Assembly: GCA_019096155.1 (NCBI GenBank)
Contig: JAHCVI010000001.1
Location: 15,091,243 to 15,155,242, forward strand
Direction of reading: 5' to 3'
Length of the DNA stretch: 64,000 nt
Source: Staphylotrichum longicolle
Lineage: Eukaryota; Ascomycota; Sordariomycetes; Sordariales; Chaetomiaceae
The position numbers were made by a program, and so were the translations under genes. Numbering within the stretch: the stretch's first letter is position 1; every line of letters begins with the position of its first letter. This document shows, one piece after another, positions 44,738 through 55,851 of this stretch. The notes beneath the pieces are model-generated. The model saw only the letters and a list, made by a program, of their open reading frames with translations, searched no databases and was not told where the DNA came from.

Positions 44738-47700
44738 ATGGCGGTGAGGTACAACACCCTCGACCAGGCCGACGACGGCAGCCACGTCGAATCACCGTCC
44801 CCCGGCCCCTTTCCCCCCGACTCTGCATCGCCCCTCTCGCCCATGTCCGAGGCCACCGCGACCACCATGGCCTCGCCTGCTTCGCCTTCCTCGCCCCTGC
44901 CCTATGTGACGCTGGCCGAGCAAACATTCACGCCCCTGTCCGTCGACACCAGCGGCTTCTATGCCCCGGATCCCAATGCCGAAGGGAAGAAATCCCCGCT
45001 CGAGGCTGACAGGTTGCTGAGTGTGTCCCGGAGCATGGAGCATCTGAGGCGCCACGGAAACCTTAGCCGCAGCAGCAGCAACAGCACGGCCCCGGCTGCA
45101 TCCCCAATCGTCAGCGCTATGGTCGAGTCGTTCGAGGCGTTGCAAGCAGCAACCGCGACCTCCACTCTAGGATACGAACTGCTGCGCACGAAAAGCGCCG
45201 GTCAGCGGCCTGCAGGTCTCGTGTCCCCTCCATCGACGCTGTCGCCCTCGCCGTCGGTTCCCCGGTCCCCGTCGCCGTCCCCGGCCGGCAAAGCTCAGGG
45301 TCCAGACGCGATTTTGACAGCGCAAAGTCTTGGCGCTGCAGACCAGAGGGGCTCGATTGCAGCCCAAGACGAAAACACGACTGTGCCGCCGACCGCCGCT
45401 GCAACGCCGAATCCTGATCCGTCAGCGCCAATTCCGGGCGACTCTGACGCACACGCTGCTGTCCCGGCTCTGCCCCCTTCCTCGTCCGGTCCCGATTCTC
45501 CTCCATCCACCACCGTCGCCGCCGAAACCACTGTGATCCGACCCACCCCGTCCGCGCACCAAAGGCAACAACGGAGCCGTGCTCTGTCCAACCCGATCCG
45601 ACCGATTCTTCGCACCTCGTCCTCCGCCAGCCTGTCGCTCAGTCACCCGGTTCCAGATCTGAACAAGCTGTCTCAGGCCGGAAGCTTCCTCGGCAACATT
45701 GCAGCGCTGGAGGCCACCGCCGAGAGGCTGTCCATGACGAGCAGCATCGAGGACGCCATCCGTGAGGAGCACAACGAGCTTAAGCGGAGCGAGAGCCGTC
45801 GGTCCTCGATTTTGCGGGCCAGGGCTGCATCGGCTGCATCAGACACCGGCTCGGCGTGGGGACAATCGCAGCTCTCGGTCGCGAGCAGGCAGAATTCCAT
45901 CTTGGGAATCAATTCCGCGGCACGGTTGGGGGGTTATTCTCCAGGAGGTTTCGTCATGAGCCCGCAACATCCCATTTCGGCCGCCCCAACCCGTCTCCGG
46001 TCGGCCAGCAAAGCGAGCTCCATTGGCATGCCATCGTACATTTCCGAGCCTGCAAACACGGCGGCGTCAGACGATGCCGACTACGCCCAGGAATTTAGAT
46101 TCCTCCCTCGACATGGCCCGGGTAAGGCATCGACCAGGAGCGCCACGAGCAAGCTGTCGCTCGCGCAGATTGCCGAGCTCGAGCAACCAACGGCTCTCAC
46201 ACAGGAGGCTTTCGACGCGGCCGACCGTGCTGCGGAAGCCGATGAGACCCCTGATGAGGACATTCGGAATAGCGCGCTCCAGTTCATCGAGGCCGAGTTT
46301 GCCGACGAGCCGGATGCCCTGCAGGCCGGGCTCGATGGATTCCGGGACGAAGCAGCCCCCCGCCTGCAGCTTCACCAAGCCGACGGTTATCAACCCTATG
46401 GGGCGTACATGGACGGTGATGACAGGCCGACAACATCGGCCTCCCATACTACCTTTGAGCAAGCACAGGCAGCCTTTGGTGACTTTGACGGCGTTCATTG
46501 CGATCCGGATGCCGGTGAATTTGCGCCTTCTCCCCCCGAGCCAGAGCCCCAAGAGCCGCCGCCGCCGCAGCCACGGCCACGCGCCGCTCATGCTCCACGG
46601 CCCACGACATACTTTGACCCGACTACGGGCCAGCAAATGATGTTTTACCCTGCTCCAGTGCCTGCGATGCTTAACTTGCCGCCGAAGCTGTCTAAGAGGC
46701 CCAAGGCTGCGCCCAAGAACATACCCCGGTCTCAGCTTGTCAGCACCCTGCCCACAGTACCCCGTGACTCCCGGCTTTGGTTGCCAGATCCCACCGAGGG
46801 TTTGCGCGCGGGTGCTGAGGATGCGCCTTTTATGCCGGAGTTCCTTGGGGACGGCAACACGAGCTCGGACCCTGCTGGAGCGCCATCCGGAACGCAGGGC
46901 GAGACGCCGATCCGCCCGCCACATGCCAGACAAGCGTCCGAGGCGAGCACCATTCATCCGCCCCCCGAGCAACGCGCGATTCGCCGCCCGCAACGTCTGA
47001 CAGACGCTGATAACCGCAAGTCTCGTCCGATGGCCCTTGACGCGCTCCCTCCGCAACTGAGGGCAAGCGCGTTCTTTGACCTGCCTTCCGAACTTCCCAA
47101 GATAGAGGTTAAGGACGGTTCCGCCATGAACACTCTGGATAGTCTTCTGGACGCGTCGGCGGCCGCGCCGGTCAATGCCTTCACCGACCACGCCTTTGCC
47201 GGTAAGCTCGGCGCCGAGGTGTATGGGCCGGAGAAGAAGAAGAAGAAGGGGAAGAAGGCTGCGGCAGCTGCTGCAAGTGCCACTGTTGCTGCGGTGCCAG
47301 AAGAAAACGCCAAACGCAAGACGCTCGTCAAGAGAAACTCCAGTGGCAACCTTTTGGAGCCGGGCGCCGACGACAAACCCAAGCGAAACGTGCTGGTCAA
47401 GAGAAACTCGAGTGGGAATCTGCTCGAACCCCCTACGGAGAAGAAGCGGACCAGCCGTTTCTCCTTCTTTGGCACCAAACATGCAGAGGAAGAATCTGAC
47501 GATGACGATGACGACGACGACCGGCCGAGGAGTGCAAGACGGAGTGCGGACGACGACGCTCGGTCTCGGGGAAGTGCGTCTCCGAACCAGCTGGCGCCAG
47601 AGGCCGACGACGAAGAGACAGACGAGGAAAGTGAGGAGGACGAAGGGCAACTTTATCAGGGCGCGCCAACCACTCTTCTTGCCGAATTGCAGCTACGAAA

Positions 47701-49267
47701 GCAGCAAAACAAGCTGCGGACACGCCCTCTCCTGCAGCCGAACGGCATGCGCAGCACGCTCTTGGAGCTCGACGCGGTGGCCGAGGTGGAGCGCAAGGCC
47801 AGGCACGGCAAGCGCGTCATGCTTGCGTGGGAAGACCCGGCGGCGGTACCGCGTGATGAAGATGAAGAGGACGACGATGTCCCACTCGGCATGCTCTACG
47901 CTGCAAAGGCCGCTGGTGCGGCAAACCGTTCGACCATGGACATTAGCGCGCTCATGAGCGAGGTGCACCGTCCGCTGGGCTTAATGGAGCGCCGCGAGCT
48001 CGAGGAGAATGAGCCGCTCAGTCGGCGTCGCGCCAGGCTGCAGGGCAAAGTGAACGAGCACCTCCCGACATCGCTCACCGAGCTGCAGAAACGCATGAGC
48101 CACATGCCGGGCGGTGGTGGCGGGCTCGGAATGGGCATGCGCTCGCAGACGCGCCTCGCGCTCCCTCTCCCATCCGGGGACAACGGATCCCGCGCTGGCT
48201 CCATGCTCGGCTCCCGCCCGGGTTCTAGACAAGGCGACCTCAACCCGCCCGGCGACGACGAAAGCGAGCCCGAGATCCCAGGCGAGACGCTCGCCGCGCG
48301 AAAGGCCCGTCTCGCCGCCGAGAACCCTCTCCCGCGCGCCCGCCCCGTCAGCGGCGCCTTCTCCTCGGAACTGCTCCGGGAATTCAGCCCCGACGGCGAA
48401 GCCGAAGAGGCGGCCAAAAGCAACAACCCAGGCGTCGAGACTCCGGAAGCCCCCGTCCCTGAAGAGGAGGAATCCCTCGGTCAACGTCGCCGCCGCCTCC
48501 AGGCCGAGCGCGAAGCCCGCGAGCGCGAAATGGCTTTCAGCTCCCTCACACGTGCCGCCACACCCCTTGGCCTCAACATCAACTCCAACCCGAGTCCTGG
48601 CACAAGCACGATCCGCCCTGTCCGTCCGGGCCCCACTCCTTTGGCATCCCCCGCCGCCGCTGCCGGCCCTATGAGCATGGCGGACGTGCTCGGTGCGCAC
48701 GCCAAACACGGCGTGGTGATGGACCCGCGCGAGCAGGAGCGGATGCGACGGGAGGCGGAAGCAGTGCGTGCGCAGAGGGAGATGGATATGAAGATGGCTG
48801 CGCTGAGGGCGCAAATGCCGACCAGCTTGACGGTGCCGTCGGTGGGCGCCCGGCAGGGAGGTTACATGGCGGGGCGGTTCAATGATGGGCTTGGGGGCGC
48901 GCAGATCGGTGGACATGGCGCGCTGGGGTATGGAAATTCTGGGGGCTTGTTGGGCATGCAGCAGCAACAGCAGCAACAGCAGAGGGCCAGCACGATGCTC
49001 GGCGTGCAGGGGATGATGGGGATGGGGCAGGGGGCGTATGGCGGGTCGACGCCGAACTTGGCCGTGTATCCCGGTGGGGTGCAGCCGAGCATGAGTGCGA
49101 CTGCGCTGCCGATGCAGATGCCGATGGGTGGCGTGCCGCAGGGGTATGGGATGGGGATGCCTGTGCAAATGCAAATGCCGATGCAGATGCAGATGCAGAT
49201 GCAAATGGGTGGACAGCCGGGACATATGGATATGGTGGAGCGGTGGAGGCAGGGGGTTATGCCGTGA
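44738..49267 (+). CDS. Large low-complexity fungal protein, function unknown
   Basis: Single exon of 1509 residues from the ATG at 44738, chosen by the good context CCCATGGCG; the frame is open for another 52 codons upstream. The N-terminal 500 residues are Ser/Pro/Ala-rich with arginine-serine motifs, probably a phosphorylated disordered region. Near residue 865 two near-identical units ending in VKRNSSGNLLEP follow one another. Then comes an acidic run (about residues 910-930, nearly all Asp/Glu), several Glu/Arg-rich helical segments with RRRLQAEREAREREM (coiled-coil-like), and a Met/Gln/Gly-rich tail containing poly-Gln and repeated Met-Gln. Nothing identifies an enzyme. It could be a scaffold or a condensate-forming protein; this is inference from composition. 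The very long antisense frames over it are shadows of the GC-rich codons. Confidence 0.75.
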   Translation: MAVRYNTLDQADDGSHVESPSPGPFPPDSASPLSPMSEATATTMASPASPSSPLPYVTLAEQTFTPLSVDTSGFYAPDPNAEGKKSPLEADRLLSVSRSMEHLRRHGNLSRSSSNSTAPAASPIVSAMVESFEALQAATATSTLGYELLRTKSAGQRPAGLVSPPSTLSPSPSVPRSPSPSPAGKAQGPDAILTAQSLGAADQRGSIAAQDENTTVPPTAAATPNPDPSAPIPGDSDAHAAVPALPPSSSGPDSPPSTTVAAETTVIRPTPSAHQRQQRSRALSNPIRPILRTSSSASLSLSHPVPDLNKLSQAGSFLGNIAALEATAERLSMTSSIEDAIREEHNELKRSESRRSSILRARAASAASDTGSAWGQSQLSVASRQNSILGINSAARLGGYSPGGFVMSPQHPISAAPTRLRSASKASSIGMPSYISEPANTAASDDADYAQEFRFLPRHGPGKASTRSATSKLSLAQIAELEQPTALTQEAFDAADRAAEADETPDEDIRNSALQFIEAEFADEPDALQAGLDGFRDEAAPRLQLHQADGYQPYGAYMDGDDRPTTSASHTTFEQAQAAFGDFDGVHCDPDAGEFAPSPPEPEPQEPPPPQPRPRAAHAPRPTTYFDPTTGQQMMFYPAPVPAMLNLPPKLSKRPKAAPKNIPRSQLVSTLPTVPRDSRLWLPDPTEGLRAGAEDAPFMPEFLGDGNTSSDPAGAPSGTQGETPIRPPHARQASEASTIHPPPEQRAIRRPQRLTDADNRKSRPMALDALPPQLRASAFFDLPSELPKIEVKDGSAMNTLDSLLDASAAAPVNAFTDHAFAGKLGAEVYGPEKKKKKGKKAAAAAASATVAAVPEENAKRKTLVKRNSSGNLLEPGADDKPKRNVLVKRNSSGNLLEPPTEKKRTSRFSFFGTKHAEEESDDDDDDDDRPRSARRSADDDARSRGSASPNQLAPEADDEETDEESEEDEGQLYQGAPTTLLAELQLRKQQNKLRTRPLLQPNGMRSTLLELDAVAEVERKARHGKRVMLAWEDPAAVPRDEDEEDDDVPLGMLYAAKAAGAANRSTMDISALMSEVHRPLGLMERRELEENEPLSRRRARLQGKVNEHLPTSLTELQKRMSHMPGGGGGLGMGMRSQTRLALPLPSGDNGSRAGSMLGSRPGSRQGDLNPPGDDESEPEIPGETLAARKARLAAENPLPRARPVSGAFSSELLREFSPDGEAEEAAKSNNPGVETPEAPVPEEEESLGQRRRRLQAEREAREREMAFSSLTRAATPLGLNINSNPSPGTSTIRPVRPGPTPLASPAAAAGPMSMADVLGAHAKHGVVMDPREQERMRREAEAVRAQREMDMKMAALRAQMPTSLTVPSVGARQGGYMAGRFNDGLGGAQIGGHGALGYGNSGGLLGMQQQQQQQQRASTMLGVQGMMGMGQGAYGGSTPNLAVYPGGVQPSMSATALPMQMPMGGVPQGYGMGMPVQMQMPMQMQMQMQMGGQPGHMDMVERWRQGVMP
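48959..48982 (+). repeat. CAG/CAA repeat coding poly-Gln
   Basis: Eight Gln codons in a row within the tail of the large low-complexity protein. Confidence 0.85.
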
Positions 49268-49778
49268 GCGAGTCGGTCGTGATGGGGATGGGGGGGCTAA
49301 TGGATGTGGTGAGGGAGAGGGAGATGGAGTGTACGAGAGTGAGCATTACGTGCTGGTAGGATAGTCCTGTGTCATGGCATAGCATAGCGTTGCGAGGGTT
49401 CTTGATATAATAGAGAGTAGACGTGTAATCAGTGCCTGGGAGTGTCTTTGCCTTGGCGAGGGATGGATGTGGGTGGTGGTTGTAGAACGAGGGTTAGGGT
49501 CAACTGCGCTTGCTCTGTCTGCGCTCCAGAGACCGGCTTCAGTCGGTTTCTTCTGTCTCGGTTCCCGGCAGGCAACATGCCGCATTCCCCAAGGTTCCCA
49601 TCTTTCTCCAACCACGCAGCGCAGCGAGCGTCATCTGCACCCCAACACCGACACCGAACCGTACCCTGCACGCAGCAACCGACAGCGGCAGCACACGCTG
49701 CGTCGCACCTGCTTTCGATGGCCGCTCAGCTGCAAACCTGAGAGCAAAACCACAGCAAATTAAATTATCTCGTCTGCG
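49268..49778. other. Intergenic before BTN1
   Basis: The 3' region of the long gene and the BTN1 promoter. Nothing else was recognised. Confidence 0.5.
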
Positions 49779-51379
49779 ATGAACCGGTCGCCGTCGTCGT
49801 CGGGGCTGCTCCCCCTCCCCCTCCCGGGTGGCCTCTCCTCCTCTCTCTGGGCGCGCTATCATGCCCGGGCCTTGGAATTCTTTCGCGGCGCCGATGTGCG
49901 GGTTATTGTCGCCTTTTGGCTGTTTGGTGCGTTTCTCCGGTATTCCTACCGTCAGCACATGTTCAATGTCGGGTCTCGCTGTGTCACCCGAGACGAGTGC
50001 CTGCCGTTTCCTCCTTGCTGTTCCCATCCTCTTTCTTCTCTTGTGGGACATCACCCCAACCCCCCACCATTACACACAGCAGTAAGGGACTCAACTAACT
50101 AACGCTGCTCGTCCCCCCCCCGTATTGCACAGGCCTGATCAACAACATCCTCTACGTCCTCCTGCTCTCCGCCGCGCAAGACCTCGTCGGCGCCTCCACG
50201 CCCAAGGCCCTCGTCCTCCTCGCCGACGTGCTCCCGTCCTTCCTCACGAAGCTGGTCGCGCCGTACTTTATCCACCGCGTCCCCTACCCGCTGCGCATCG
50301 CCGTGTTTGTCGCCCTCTCGTCGGCCGGGATGGTGCTGGTGGCGTTGGCCCCCGTCGACGGGAGCGTGGCCGTGAAGCTGTTTGGTGTTGTTTTGGCGAG
50401 CCTGAGCTCGGGCGGCGGCGAGCTGAGTTTCTTGGGGCTGACGCATTACTACGGGCATGGGAGCCTCGCGGCGTGGGGGAGCGGGACGGGCGGCGCCGGG
50501 CTGGTGGGCGCGGGGTTGTATGTGTTGCTGACGGGGTGGGTCGGGCTGGGGGTCAGGGGGAGTTTGTTGGTCGGCGCGGTCCTGCCGGGCGTGATGGTGC
50601 TGGCCTTTTGGGGGGTGCTGCCGAGGGGGGCTTTGGAGGAGGGGGAGCGGGGGAAGGGGTATGAGCCGGTAGGGGAGGGGGAAGAGGAGGAAGACAGAGA
50701 GGAGGAGGAAGGGTTTGGGGATGTGCCGGTTGGGATGGCGTCGGCGGGGCTGCTTGCGCCTGGGCCGGCGGTTGCCGCGACGGCGTATACGCACCATACG
50801 GGCGCGGCGAAGGCGTCGTTCGGAGCCAAGGTGCGGCGAGCGAGGGCGCTGTTTGTCCCGTACATGCTGCCGTTGTTGTTGGTGTATGTTGCCGAGTACA
50901 CCATCAACCAGGGCGTAGCGCCGACGCTGCTGTTCCCGCTCGACGAGTCGCCCTTCTCCGAGTTCAGGGCGTTTTACCCCTTCTACGGGTTTCTCTACCA
51001 GCTGGGCGTGTTCATCTCGCGCTCGTCGACACCGTTCATCCGGATCCACCATCTCTACCTTCCGTCATTCCTGCAAGTCGCCAACCTCGTCCTGCTGACG
51101 CTGCACGCGCTGCTCAACTTCATCCCGTCCGTCTACATCGTCTTCGTTGTCGTCTTCTGGGAGGGCCTGCTCGGCGGCGCCGTCTACGTCAACACCTTTG
51201 CCGAGATCATGGAGCACGTCCCCGTCGGCGACCGCGAGTTCAGCCTGGGCGCGACCTCGGTCAGCGACAGCGGCGGCATCTGCATTGCTGGTTTCCTGGG
51301 CATGGCCATGGAGGTGTGGCTGTGCGGGTGGCAAGTCCGCCACGGCCGAGACTACTGCCGACGCATCGAGACAGGCTGA
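49779..51379 (+). CDS. BTN1: BTN1, CLN3/battenin family vacuolar membrane protein
   Basis: Two exons (49779-49926, 50133-51379) give 464 residues; the intron has a CTAAC branch site and long C-run before CACAG. The spliced N-terminus [26 protein letters not shown] is the family hallmark. So are the QxLVG...[22 protein letters not shown] segment, [15 protein letters not shown], and [19 protein letters not shown] further on. The end has [37 protein letters not shown], another strongly conserved CLN3 block. About 10-11 membrane segments; an acidic Glu-rich loop (about residues 220-240) sits in the cytosolic loop. The yeast relative influences vacuolar pH and arginine transport; its human counterpart is mutated in Batten disease. 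Confidence 0.95.
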
Positions 51380-52086
51380 GGCGTGGTTTCAATCAGTCGA
51401 CTGAAGAAGGAGGAAACATGGTCGGGGAGTTTCCGCCCGGATGCTAGCCTCGATGCTCGTAAATGCGGGTGCGATCAAGGATCATCTCATCACTCAAATC
51501 ATGCGGAGATGAGAGTCCTCCTTCTGCCGGGCCGCAGCTCTGGCCATGAGGGTGAAGTCTGGCCAAAACGGCACGCCAAGAGTTGCAAACTGGTTGCCCA
51601 ATCGGGGGCTGACTGCGAAGAGAAGGAGGCGCGAGAGGAGCCCTGGCTTGGCTCTTAATGCATGGTGGCGCCTTGCCGCTGTTCGTCAGATGCCAACAGC
51701 CGCTCACTTGCAATCGAACAGGCCGAGTGACCTGCATTTGGGACCAAGAAGGCGAATGCACCACGTTCTGCGCCTGCGAGACACCGTGAAAGGGTTGGCA
51801 ATTGCCAGGGGTTGCATGCGGCCGGGCTACAGTCAGGGGGTTGAGGAGGAAATTGTTGCGTGAGACCGGATGCGGTTGTGTTGACCCATCCATCACAGTG
51901 ATGAGTGCAAACATGAGGATGATGGTGGTACATTGAGGTTCAAATGTGTGTCTAAGGTATCTTCAGTTTAGATATGCCGCCCAAATATTCACAGATCATG
52001 TAGGTATGTACAGAGGTAATAAAACGCCAAACGCCGCGCTTCCCCAACCCCCAAGCGATCAAACCCGAACGCCAGAAACTATGCTT
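51380..52086. other. Intergenic between convergent BTN1 and M13 peptidase genes
   Basis: The two genes end towards each other. No gene-like sequence or clear terminator was identified. Confidence 0.5.
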
Positions 52087-54375
52087 CTAAAACAGCTCAC
52101 ACACCGGCTCCTTCACCTTGCACTTGAACGCCTCCCGAAACGCCCTCGAGTTCTGCGTGCCACCCCGGATGCGCAACACGCTGGGCGCATGCTCGTCGGC
52201 CAGGATCCTGACCATGCTCTGCAGCGACGGCGTCTCGCACCACGTGTTGGCATACGCAATGAAGAAGAGCTGCTCCGAGGTAAACGACTCGAGCCCGGGC
52301 AGCTTCTGGTCCCACGAGTTGGGCATGGCCTTGCGGTCCTCGACCCAGGCGTCGTACGCGGCGCGCAGCCCGCCCGCGTCCGACAGGTTCTCGCCCAGCG
52401 TCAGCAGGCCGTCGACCTTTTGCCTGCCAAAGGGGGTGTCGACCTCAAAGGCCGAGTACTGGTCCACGAAGCACTGGGCGCGCTTCTCAAACGCCGCGAT
52501 GGTCGAGTTGTCCCACCAGGCCTCGCGCTCCGCGTCCTCGCTCCACTGGCGCCCGCTGTTGTCGAAGCCGTGCGTGATCTCGTGCCCGATGACGCTGCCC
52601 AGCCCCCCGTAGAGGGCGTAGTCGGGCAGGTGGTAGTGGAAGATGGAGAGCTGGGAGATGCCCGCGGGGATGGTGATGCTGTTGGTCCAGGGGCTGTAGT
52701 AGGCGTTGACGTCGGCGATGTTGTCCATGCTGTTGCGGTTGGGCGCGTTGGCGATCTCGGCGTAGGCCTTGGCCGTCTTGAACCGCCGCGCCGACAGCAC
52801 GTTGGTGAAGAAGTCGGTCGTGACGTTGATGCCCGCGTAGTACGACGCCAGCGACTCGGCTGAGCGCAGGTCCGGGTTCGCCTTGGGATAGCCAATGTTC
52901 TGCACAATGTTCTCGGCTTTCTTGATGGCGCGCTGCTTCGCCTCGGCGCTCATCCAGTCGAGCTCGGCGAGGCGCTTCTTGAACTGCGCCCTGATGTTGG
53001 TCGTCATCTTGTCGGCGGCCTGAAGCGTGAGTTCGGGATATGTGGCCAACACGTAGTAGTGGTCCAGAATGTGCCTCAGCATCCCGTCCGCTGCACCGAC
53101 ACACTGCTGCCATCTCTCTCCGAGAGGTTCCGCCCCCAAGATCTCCCAGAGCGCGGGTGCTTCCACGGAGCCGGCAAGGGAAGCGATCGTCTTCCAGATC
53201 ATGTAGCCCTGCACGGCCGCCCTGGAGTGATTCGACACGAGTGCGGAAAACTGCGGCCAGAACTCGGGCTCCTCCAGGAGGAGTGTTGAAGGTGTCTTGC
53301 CGGATGGCGTGAGGCTCGCAATCAACTTATCGAAGCCGAACGCGGGGGCAGCGGTGCCGATATCGTCCAAAGTTACATTTTGGATGAGGCCCTACAACCT
53401 GTCAGACCCAAAGCTCGTCCCTCCAAGGTTTCCCCACACTTACGTAGCCTTGGTCATCTCTTTCCTGTGCTGCCACGGCGTACGGGATGAGCAAGTCGGC
53501 CAGATCGGCTTCGAACGAGGCCACTGCCGTCCCAAGCTTTGAGGCCGTCTCGTCGCCGAGTTTTGGGTACGCGAGTCGGAATGCCTTTGCCACGATCTGC
53601 GGGTACACTTCCATCACGGCGGGGTCCGTGTACGCGGTCAGATTGTTTTCCTGCAGGATGAGCTTTGGAGACCCAAAGCAGACGCGGTTGGTTTTCTGTG
53701 CCTGTGTTAGACAGGCCAACTGCGACAGAATCGAATATCGGTTGGGAAGAAGAAGAACGAACCGAATCCAAGAAATCCGGCATGATCGGGTTGTCCTCCA
53801 AGCAGTAGCTATGGAAGGCAGGGACGCCCAACTCCTCGATGAACAGCGACGCCTTTTGCAGGCCAGCAAAGTCGGCCTGGCCAACCTTCGTCTTCAGATC
53901 AGCAGGCGAGACGGGCCAAGCCTGGTTGATGGAGACAATCAGCTCTGTCAGGGGCTGGATGCCCAGGGCCGCCGCGGCGTCGGCGTCCATGCACGATTGG
54001 TAGACGGTCCGCAGCATGTCAAAGTTGTGCTCCTCGCTGTTGCTCCGAGCCGTGAGAAAAGTCGACTTGACACCGGCCGCTGTCGCGTGGTCGGGGCTTT
54101 CGAGGATCTTCCTCAGGATATTGGCGGTGCGCTTGCCCATGTCTCCCATCGGCCCACCATCCTCGCCAAAATGCTCAGGGGCACCATAGCAAACCACTGT
54201 TTTGAGGTCAGACTCTCCGACGATTCTCAGATGCACTGCTCTGGTACATACTCTGGTCGAAGTTGGTGCATGGATCGATCTTGGCCCAGTCCGGGTTGAG
54301 GTTCTTCAGGATGCTGGACGCTGCATGGATGCATGCTGGTGTCGTGCAGACCGGCTGGCTCTGCCACTGGCCCAT
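52087..54375 (-). CDS. M13 zinc metallopeptidase (neprilysin/endothelin-converting-enzyme family)
   Basis: Four exons (54375-54252, 54196-53763, 53701-53444, 53391-52087) encode 706 residues with agreeing phases. The catalytic HEITH (residues 542-546) sits in VIGHEITHGFDNSGRQW. The third zinc ligand Glu606 and Asp610 are in GENLSDAGG, and the substrate-binding NAYYSPW block is upstream. The family C-terminal CKVKEPVCELF carries the usual cysteines. The N-terminus has the expected VCTTPACIHAASSILKNLNP and DPCTNFDQ motifs. No signal peptide or membrane anchor precedes them, and the block after DQMVC differs from the usual CGGW-type sequence. So the first intron boundaries or a missing first exon should be checked. 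Expected product: a secreted or membrane ectopeptidase cutting short peptides. Confidence 0.9.
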
Positions 54376-55851
54376 TTTTGCGGTTGAACGAAGGGGAAGA
54401 CAAAGAAAAAAAGAAAATGAAGAAAAACAAGAAAAGGGGTGATGCTGTGCGCTGTCGAGTCTGGGGAATCACCCCCAAGAGGATGGTGATACGCCATCTC
54501 TTTTATGGCTCAGCTCGATCATCGAGGATTGATCCCGAAAAAGTAAACATGATGCTCCAAGCCACTAATTCGGCTGCCAAGCACAAGCTTTGGCCGGAGG
54601 CCAGGAGTGACTGGGATGCGAAAGTGGATGTGATGCCGCTCAGCCTCCCAAGCCAGGCGACCATTGGCGGTGAATCGAAGGCGCATGGGTGCTCAGCCCA
54701 ACCCCCCGGCGCTGGTCAGCGGTTGAGGGCGAGCAATCACTGCATCCATGTGCTCATGTCAGCGCCATCCCGCACTGATGACCTCCCGAAGGCAACCACA
54801 TTTCAAGGGTCTTCTTGGCATGCTTCTCGTTGGCATGCTCCTCGTTGTCAAACGATCAGGGGTATCCACTCCTCGTAAAGCTCTTTGGGCGTGTTCCTCT
54901 TGCAGTGCCGGTGCATCGGCCTGATCCGTTCCCCAAAGATGAGCCCTGAAGATGGGCCCGTGGCAATCTGGGAACCCTTGGGGACCTCTGGGGTTGTCAG
55001 ACCTGCCAAGAGTCGTGTGCTAAATTGGGCGCCCAGCTCTCGGCGGTGCGAGCTTTGTGGGGGCTTGTAGGCTTGGCCAGCACCAGATCTCAAAAGCCCT
55101 CGACAGCCCGGTTGCACATGCCGGGAGGCCTGGACGTGGCCCTTGCTGCCAAAGGTGAAGACCCGTCCAGATGGATTTGCTGTGCTCTGCGGGGATGAGC
55201 TTATTTTGTCTTGGCGATGCTTGAGAGGAGCTCACCTCCATAAGTGGGAATTTAGGCCAAGATTTCCCGCGCGCGAGTTCGAACGAGTCGAAACAACTCT
55301 TGGTTCGCCGTGTAGCGATCAAGTGCGGGATCCTGCAGCTCGAGGGATGGAAGGGTCTGGCAGCAACCCAAAGGAGCCGGAGCTGATAAATCGGTTGCAC
55401 TTTGCAAGTCGGGGAGAATGAGAGACCTCAGCAAGCGAGAAAGAAGAAGGATTCTGACCCTTGCCCACCTCGAGATTCAGGTCCACTGGATCAGGCTCCT
55501 AAATAACGAAACAACAATCTTCAATGCTGTTTTCGAGACTTGATGCCCGACTGGGAATGAATTAAACTCCTATACTTCAGGGGCTGGTTCCCTAGGTACC
55601 TTGGGTAGCTTACAACTGTCTCTTGGGCTTTGCGGATAAAAGTGCTTTACCACCTTGGCACCTGATGACTGTTGGACTGCCGCAGCTCTCATTGAGAGTT
55701 CCTGTGCGTACCTGGTAGGTAAATTCCTTAGGTGGTCGGTTGAAGTGACCAAGCGCATTGGTTTACCTGAGTAAGGTACTGAGTAGATCAGGTATCCTAT
55801 CCACCAATCTCAAAGCCACTTCTCTCTTGCGTTGCGCCGCATTTCTGACCT
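54376..55851. other. Intergenic upstream of M13 gene
   Basis: Contains the M13 promoter region and two tandem 15-base units near 54815. No gene-like frame is apparent. Confidence 0.4.
54815..54844 (+). repeat. Two copies of a 15-base unit TTGGCATGCTYCTCG
   Basis: Direct tandem duplication with one base difference, in non-coding sequence. Confidence 0.75.

Noticed and set aside
46067..47650. 527-codon minus-strand frame opposite the large low-complexity gene
   Set aside because: Antisense shadow of GC-rich codons; Arg/Leu-rich with no recognisable domain, whereas the plus-strand protein is longer and has structured composition changes.
47981..49225. 414-codon minus-strand frame rich in His, Arg and Leu
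   Set aside because: Mirror of the Met/Gln and Gly-rich tail codons of the plus-strand gene.
50099..51052. 317-codon minus-strand frame opposite BTN1
   Set aside because: Arg/Gln/Pro-rich shadow of a recognised membrane protein gene.
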